Positions 63,818-64,000 of a stretch of 64,000 nucleotides of DNA are shown piece after piece. The translations under genes and the position numbers were made by a program. This DNA is from Stagonosporopsis chrysanthemi (taxonomy: Eukaryota; Ascomycota; Dothideomycetes; Pleosporales; Didymellaceae), in contig JAFISE010000164.1 of the NCBI GenBank assembly GCA_022560025.1, forward strand, positions 1 through 64,000, read 5' to 3'. The notes beneath the pieces were generated by a model that saw only the letters and a program-made list of their open reading frames with translations, was not told where the DNA came from and did not search any database. Each line of letters opens with the position of its first letter. Position 1 is the first letter of the stretch.

Positions 63818-64000
63818 CCCCCCCCCCCCCCCCCCCCCCCTCTCCAATCACCAATCGACTCACCTAATTCCACCCCACCCACCCACGACTAACAACGCGC
63901 CACACCCTCACCTCACCGGACCTCAGATCGCCCATGCGAAAACTCTCAGGCTTGACTTTCTTATGCTCCCTGCCCTGCTCCCAAACCCTGACCTTCTTCT
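62607..64000. other. Intergenic to the right edge, with poly-C artefact
   Basis: No gene is supported. There is a (ctaca)n tract at 63193-63216. Runs of C at 63727-63840 with occasional A/G look like the complement of poly-G sequencing error and probably mark unreliable assembly. Confidence 0.55.
63727..63840. repeat. Poly-C homopolymer tract
   Basis: About 114 bases that are almost all C, broken by acaacac, an a and a g. It is most likely a sequencing/assembly artefact like the G runs at 24276-24500. Confidence 0.8.

Overview
This window is nuclear DNA of a filamentous ascomycete (Pezizomycotina). The evidence is the gene content (Ku80, TAF8, MED15, COX9, SOM1, AA9 LPMO and class II-type peroxidases, all of fungal type), many short GT-AG introns (mostly 45-65 nt) with CTAAC/CTGAC-like branch sites, and monocistronic genes on both strands. 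A Dothideomycete is my best guess, but that is inference.

Layout. 0.5-6.4 kb: pyruvate decarboxylase, an intradiol ring-cleavage dioxygenase and the splicing factor PRP45, all on minus. 7.3-11.5 kb: a large low-complexity protein and a small glycine-rich protein. 12.7-15.2 kb: Ku80 in five exons. 15.6-15.9 kb: a tRNA-Pro/tRNA-Leu pair. 16.4-19.0 kb: an aldo/keto reductase and a polyprenol-reductase-like membrane enzyme. 20.0-24.7 kb: an ankyrin-repeat chromatin-type protein and a small parvulin whose intron contains a damaged assembly stretch with Ns. 25.6-33.3 kb: an oxidative biomass-attack neighbourhood of two secreted heme peroxidases and a CBM1-bearing AA9 LPMO, with a Copia-derived beta-barrel-domain gene between them. 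34.7-35.5 kb: an SDR. 36.6 kb: a tRNA-Val. 38.0-44.2 kb: glycogenin, DUG1-type dipeptidase and mitoribosomal mL58. 44.6-48.4 kb: two divergent pairs (a RecA-like repair ATPase with SOM1, and TAF8 with COX9). 51.7-56.4 kb: MED15 with long polyQ. 59-62.6 kb: a four-helix membrane protein and an F-box/WD40 protein. The last 1.4 kb ends in poly-C runs that look artefactual.

Most interesting observation. Two of the three tRNA genes carry, besides the ordinary intron after position 37, a second insertion at a non-canonical place. tRNA-Val(AAC) has a 52-nt insert in the D loop. tRNA-Leu(CAA) has a 53-nt insert at the base of the anticodon arm. Each insert looks like a spliceosomal intron: GT at the 5' end, a CTAAC branch motif, AG at the 3' end, and the size of the protein-gene introns nearby. 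Removing the inserts and the canonical introns leaves tRNAs of 74 and 82 nt that fold normally. Both inserts lie between intact A and B boxes. This suggests either Pol III transcripts handled by the spliceosome or recent intron-like insertions into tRNA genes.

Exon boundaries were derived by eye from splice motifs and reading frame. Where splicing stays ambiguous (the 5' end of the RecA-like gene, the 3' part of glycogenin, the N-terminus of the 7.3-kb gene) this is stated.
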